Assembly (NCBI RefSeq): GCF_900104305.1
Contig: NZ_FNJC01000001.1
Location: 62,001-126,000, forward strand
Direction of reading: 5' to 3'
DNA length: 64,000 nucleotides
Origin: Filomicrobium insigne
GTDB lineage: Bacteria > Pseudomonadota > Alphaproteobacteria > Rhizobiales > Hyphomicrobiaceae
A program made the position numbers and the translations under genes. Below, piece by piece: positions 61,753 to 64,000 of the stretch (position 1 is the first letter of the stretch; every line of letters starts with the position of its first letter). Under the pieces are notes generated by a model that saw only the letters and a program-made list of their open reading frames with translations, searched no databases and was not told the origin of the DNA.

Positions 61753-63492
61753 TTATCGTGCCGCATAGCGATTATACTGGACAATAATCCACGTCGTTAG
61801 GCTCAACGCGAGCACGCAAAGTAAAAATAGACCGTCGCCATATTGAGCATAAATGGTTGCAGGGCGTGGCTGGGGAAGCTGCGTATCGAGTGTTCCGACC
61901 TCGTTAAGATCGAGCTTTCCAATAATACGACCGAACGGATCGATCACAGCGGATATACCGTTATTGGCGACGCGTAATAGGGCCACGCCTTCTTCAACCG
62001 CGCGCAAACGCGCTTGATGTAAATGCTGGTGCGGGCCCGTCGTATTACCAAACCAGCCATCGTTGGTCGCATTCACAAGTAGAGCTGGACGATCCTCGCC
62101 TTGAACAACTGCTGCGGGAAAAATCGCTTCGTAACAAATCAATGGAGAGAAAGGCGGAAGCCCCGGCACGGAAACTAAGGGACGTGGCGTAGAGCCAATT
62201 GAAAAACCGCCGCGGATCCGCGTCAAACTTTCCAAACCAATGGCTTCGAGGAATTCTTGAGCGGGCAGATACTCTCCAAATGGCACGAGATGAATCTTGT
62301 CATAGATTGCCCGCGTCTCCCCCTCAGGTCCAAAAGCGATGATCGAATTATAAACCTGACGCTTAGGGAGCGTACTTGGCCGCAACTCATCACCAACGCT
62401 GGCCTTTTCCAAGCGCAACGCGCCTGCTACGAGAAATGTGTTTGCAGGCAATAACGTGCCAATTGCAGAAAGCGCGTCCGGCGTTGAAAGTGGTAGAAAA
62501 GGCATCGCGGCCTCTGGCCAGAAGACATGCGTAACGCCTTCTAAATCATCCTGTTTTCCAGATTCGGAAATGCGCGACAGACGCAGATGTTCTGCGAAAA
62601 TTCGTGGCTGCTCGCTCGCCAACCATTTTTCGTGCTGAGGAATGCTCGGCTGTACGATGCGCAATTTTACGCCGTCCACAAACGAATTGGGACCTGGAGC
62701 GAGGACCAGTGCTCCATAGATGAATAGTGCAGCTAAAGGCGCCACGGTGAGCGCGACAATTTTCGCTCCGGGACGCGGGGTGCGTGGGTCGGCCAGTACG
62801 ATCACCGGTGTCGCGGCAATCAACACAGTGAGCAATGTCAATCCGTAGATGCCGAACACGGCCGTAGACTGCATCAAATACAACGGCTGTGTTAACGCAT
62901 AGCCCAGCACGTTCCAGGGGAAGCCTGTGAAGATATGACCTCTCAGCCATTCCCCGACACCGAAGGCGACAGCCAAAACCGCAACGCGGGATAGTCCGGG
63001 CACCCAGAAGCTTCGCGCCGCAGCTGCTGTCACCGCGGTGAACAGCGCAAGGCCCGCTGGCATAAGCGTAACGGCAACGGGCAAAAGCCATCCGAAGATG
63101 TGCGCTTCCACCAAGAATGCTTCGCCGATCCAAAACAATCCGAAGAAGAAGTAACCGAAGCCAAACCACCAGCCGTCGAACGCTGCCCTCTTCAAGCTCG
63201 TGCGCCATGCCCGCGTGTGTGTCGCTTTGTCAGCCTCAGCATGTGCAAGCGCTTGATCAGATGTTCCATCGATCAACCAGATCAAAACTGGAAGAGTGAA
63301 GAACAGTACCGGCCAGAGGAAGAATGGTGCCATGGCGAGCACCGATAGGGCTCCTGCGAGAAACGCGATGCCACGGCGGCGCCATCCTACGGCTTCTCTG
63401 ACAACCTTAGCCACAGAGGCCAATCGCCGAAGGACACGAGGTGGCTTACGCGCGCTCCGCTGCGGACGATCGATTGTTTCGCTCCCCGTCAC
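61753..63492 (-). CDS. lnt: Apolipoprotein N-acyltransferase
   Basis: A 579-residue inner-membrane enzyme that adds the third acyl chain to lipoproteins. About six N-terminal membrane segments are followed by the periplasmic nitrilase-fold domain. The catalytic triad is seen as Glu in FWPEAAMPFLPL, Lys in IYDKIHLVPFGEYLP and Cys in PLICYEAIFP. A final membrane helix (LFLLCVLALSLTTWIIV) ends the protein. It starts at GTG 63492 with a basic N-terminal extension of about 40 residues. The corC-like gene directly before it fits the common ybeX-lnt order. Confidence 0.95.
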   Translation of the reverse strand: MTGSETIDRPQRSARKPPRVLRRLASVAKVVREAVGWRRRGIAFLAGALSVLAMAPFFLWPVLFFTLPVLIWLIDGTSDQALAHAEADKATHTRAWRTSLKRAAFDGWWFGFGYFFFGLFWIGEAFLVEAHIFGWLLPVAVTLMPAGLALFTAVTAAAARSFWVPGLSRVAVLAVAFGVGEWLRGHIFTGFPWNVLGYALTQPLYLMQSTAVFGIYGLTLLTVLIAATPVIVLADPRTPRPGAKIVALTVAPLAALFIYGALVLAPGPNSFVDGVKLRIVQPSIPQHEKWLASEQPRIFAEHLRLSRISESGKQDDLEGVTHVFWPEAAMPFLPLSTPDALSAIGTLLPANTFLVAGALRLEKASVGDELRPSTLPKRQVYNSIIAFGPEGETRAIYDKIHLVPFGEYLPAQEFLEAIGLESLTRIRGGFSIGSTPRPLVSVPGLPPFSPLICYEAIFPAAVVQGEDRPALLVNATNDGWFGNTTGPHQHLHQARLRAVEEGVALLRVANNGISAVIDPFGRIIGKLDLNEVGTLDTQLPQPRPATIYAQYGDGLFLLCVLALSLTTWIIVQYNRYAAR

Positions 63493-63498
63493 GGACGG

Positions 63499-64000
63499 TT
63501 AGCTTTCGCCGACGGACGCGGTCGCAGGACTCGGCTCGGAGTCGGCTTCCGCAACAGGAACGTGAATTTTCAGCTTCTTGACGCGGCGCGGATCAGCGTC
63601 CAGCACCTCGAACTCCAGGCCGGAGTGATGTTTGACAAGTTCCCCTCTCGCTGGGACACGCCCCACGATCGTGAACACCAAGCCGCCGAGCGTATCGATC
63701 TCTTCCTCTTCTTCGCTCGACAAAATCTTACGGTCGAGGAGTTTTTCCAGCTCTGCGACCGGCGCGCGTGCAGACGCCACAAGGCCCAGCTTCGGATCTT
63801 CGGTGATGTTGGGAACTTCGGCCTCGTCGTGTTCGTCTTCGATATCGCCGACGATCTGCTCAACCAAATCTTCAATCGTCACGAGGCCATCCGTGCCTCC
63901 GTACTCATCGACGACAAGCGCCATGTGAATACGCGTTGATTGCATTTTGATAAGCAGGTTCATAGCGGGCATGGACGGAGGCACATACAGAACCGGGCGT
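63499..64000 (-). CDS. CorC/HlyC-type CBS-domain protein (N-terminus outside the window)
   Basis: The 167 codons in the window cover the end of the CBS pair (LIKMQSTRIHMALVVDEYGGTDGLVTIEDLVEQIVGDIEDEHDE) and the transporter-associated CorC_HlyC domain (LDRKILSSEEEEEIDTLGGLVFTIVGRVPARGE, then HSGLEFEVLDADPRRVKKLKI). The frame stays open to the right edge, with RPVLYVPPSMPAMN continuing a CBS domain, so the real start lies beyond 64000. Such proteins (YbeX/CorC) take part in magnesium or cobalt export. Its stop is 6 bases before lnt. Confidence 0.9.
   Translation of the reverse strand, partial: RPVLYVPPSMPAMNLLIKMQSTRIHMALVVDEYGGTDGLVTIEDLVEQIVGDIEDEHDEAEVPNITEDPKLGLVASARAPVAELEKLLDRKILSSEEEEEIDTLGGLVFTIVGRVPARGELVKHHSGLEFEVLDADPRRVKKLKIHVPVAEADSEPSPATASVGES

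Noticed and set aside
1-64000. Prophage, transposon or CRISPR array
   Set aside because: No transposase, integrase, phage structural gene or regularly spaced repeat array was found on reading the window.

Overview
This window looks like a chromosome segment of an alphaproteobacterium of the order Hyphomicrobiales, possibly Hyphomicrobium-like. The reasons are the irr-fabA-fabB-fabI order, the rimP-nusA-ylxR-infB-rbfA-truB-rpsO-pnp block, and the lnt / XRE regulator / metK / trmB neighbourhood. The assignment rests on gene content and order only. No rRNA gene, complete transposase, integrase or CRISPR array was seen.

Layout. (1) 1-14.7 kb, accessory and stress or metabolic genes: the start of an arsenic operon (arsR-arsC, running off the left edge), YrhK- and YtoQ-type proteins, a remnant of a 2-hydroxychromene-2-carboxylate isomerase fused by overlap to a ferredoxin reductase gene, secreted cell-wall enzymes (CHAP-like, L,D-transpeptidase), a ferredoxin-NADP reductase, a phosphotransferase/P-loop kinase fusion, a GntR regulator next to L-serine dehydratase, an AEC transporter and a CDF metal transporter. 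(2) 14.7-24.1 kb, a probable catabolic island: enoyl-CoA hydratase, CaiB-type CoA-transferase, a Rieske oxygenase with its phthalate-dioxygenase-type reductase, a complete TRAP uptake system, an AhpD-like protein and a LysR regulator. The substrate cannot be read from the sequence. (3) 24.3-26.5 kb: multicopper oxidase and glutathione S-transferase. (4) 26.5-33 kb, a cyanate module: a sigma54-dependent activator divergent from a near-consensus sigma54 (-24/-12) promoter, followed by an ABC importer (substrate-binding protein, permease, ATPase), cyanase and a DUF1348 protein. The substrate-binding protein gene carries an apparent one-base frameshift near its start. (5) 33-47.9 kb, mixed housekeeping: tRNA-Gln, Ppx/GppA, RlmE, a sugar-nucleotide epimerase, a ThiF/MoeB-like enzyme, D-glycerate dehydrogenase, Irr, unsaturated fatty acid synthesis (FabA, FabB, FabI) and glutamate racemase. 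(6) 48-64 kb, core translation and RNA genes on the minus strand, then trmB, metK, an XRE regulator, lnt and the end of a CorC-type gene running off the right edge.

How the parts fit. In the cyanate module, the importer would bring in cyanate (or a related small anion) and cyanase would convert it with bicarbonate to ammonia and CO2. Control would be by the neighbouring PAS-domain activator through a perfect 11-bp inverted repeat about 110-145 bp upstream of the predicted start of transcription. In the catabolic island, TRAP uptake of an organic acid would feed a Rieske monooxygenase or demethylase and CoA-dependent steps. The strongest candidates for new biology are the sigma54-controlled cyanate module, the island of unknown substrate, and the metK leader, where one arm can pair with either of two copies of the same repeat. 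A one-base reading ambiguity around 33,880-33,900 affects only the start chosen for the gene at 33,005.
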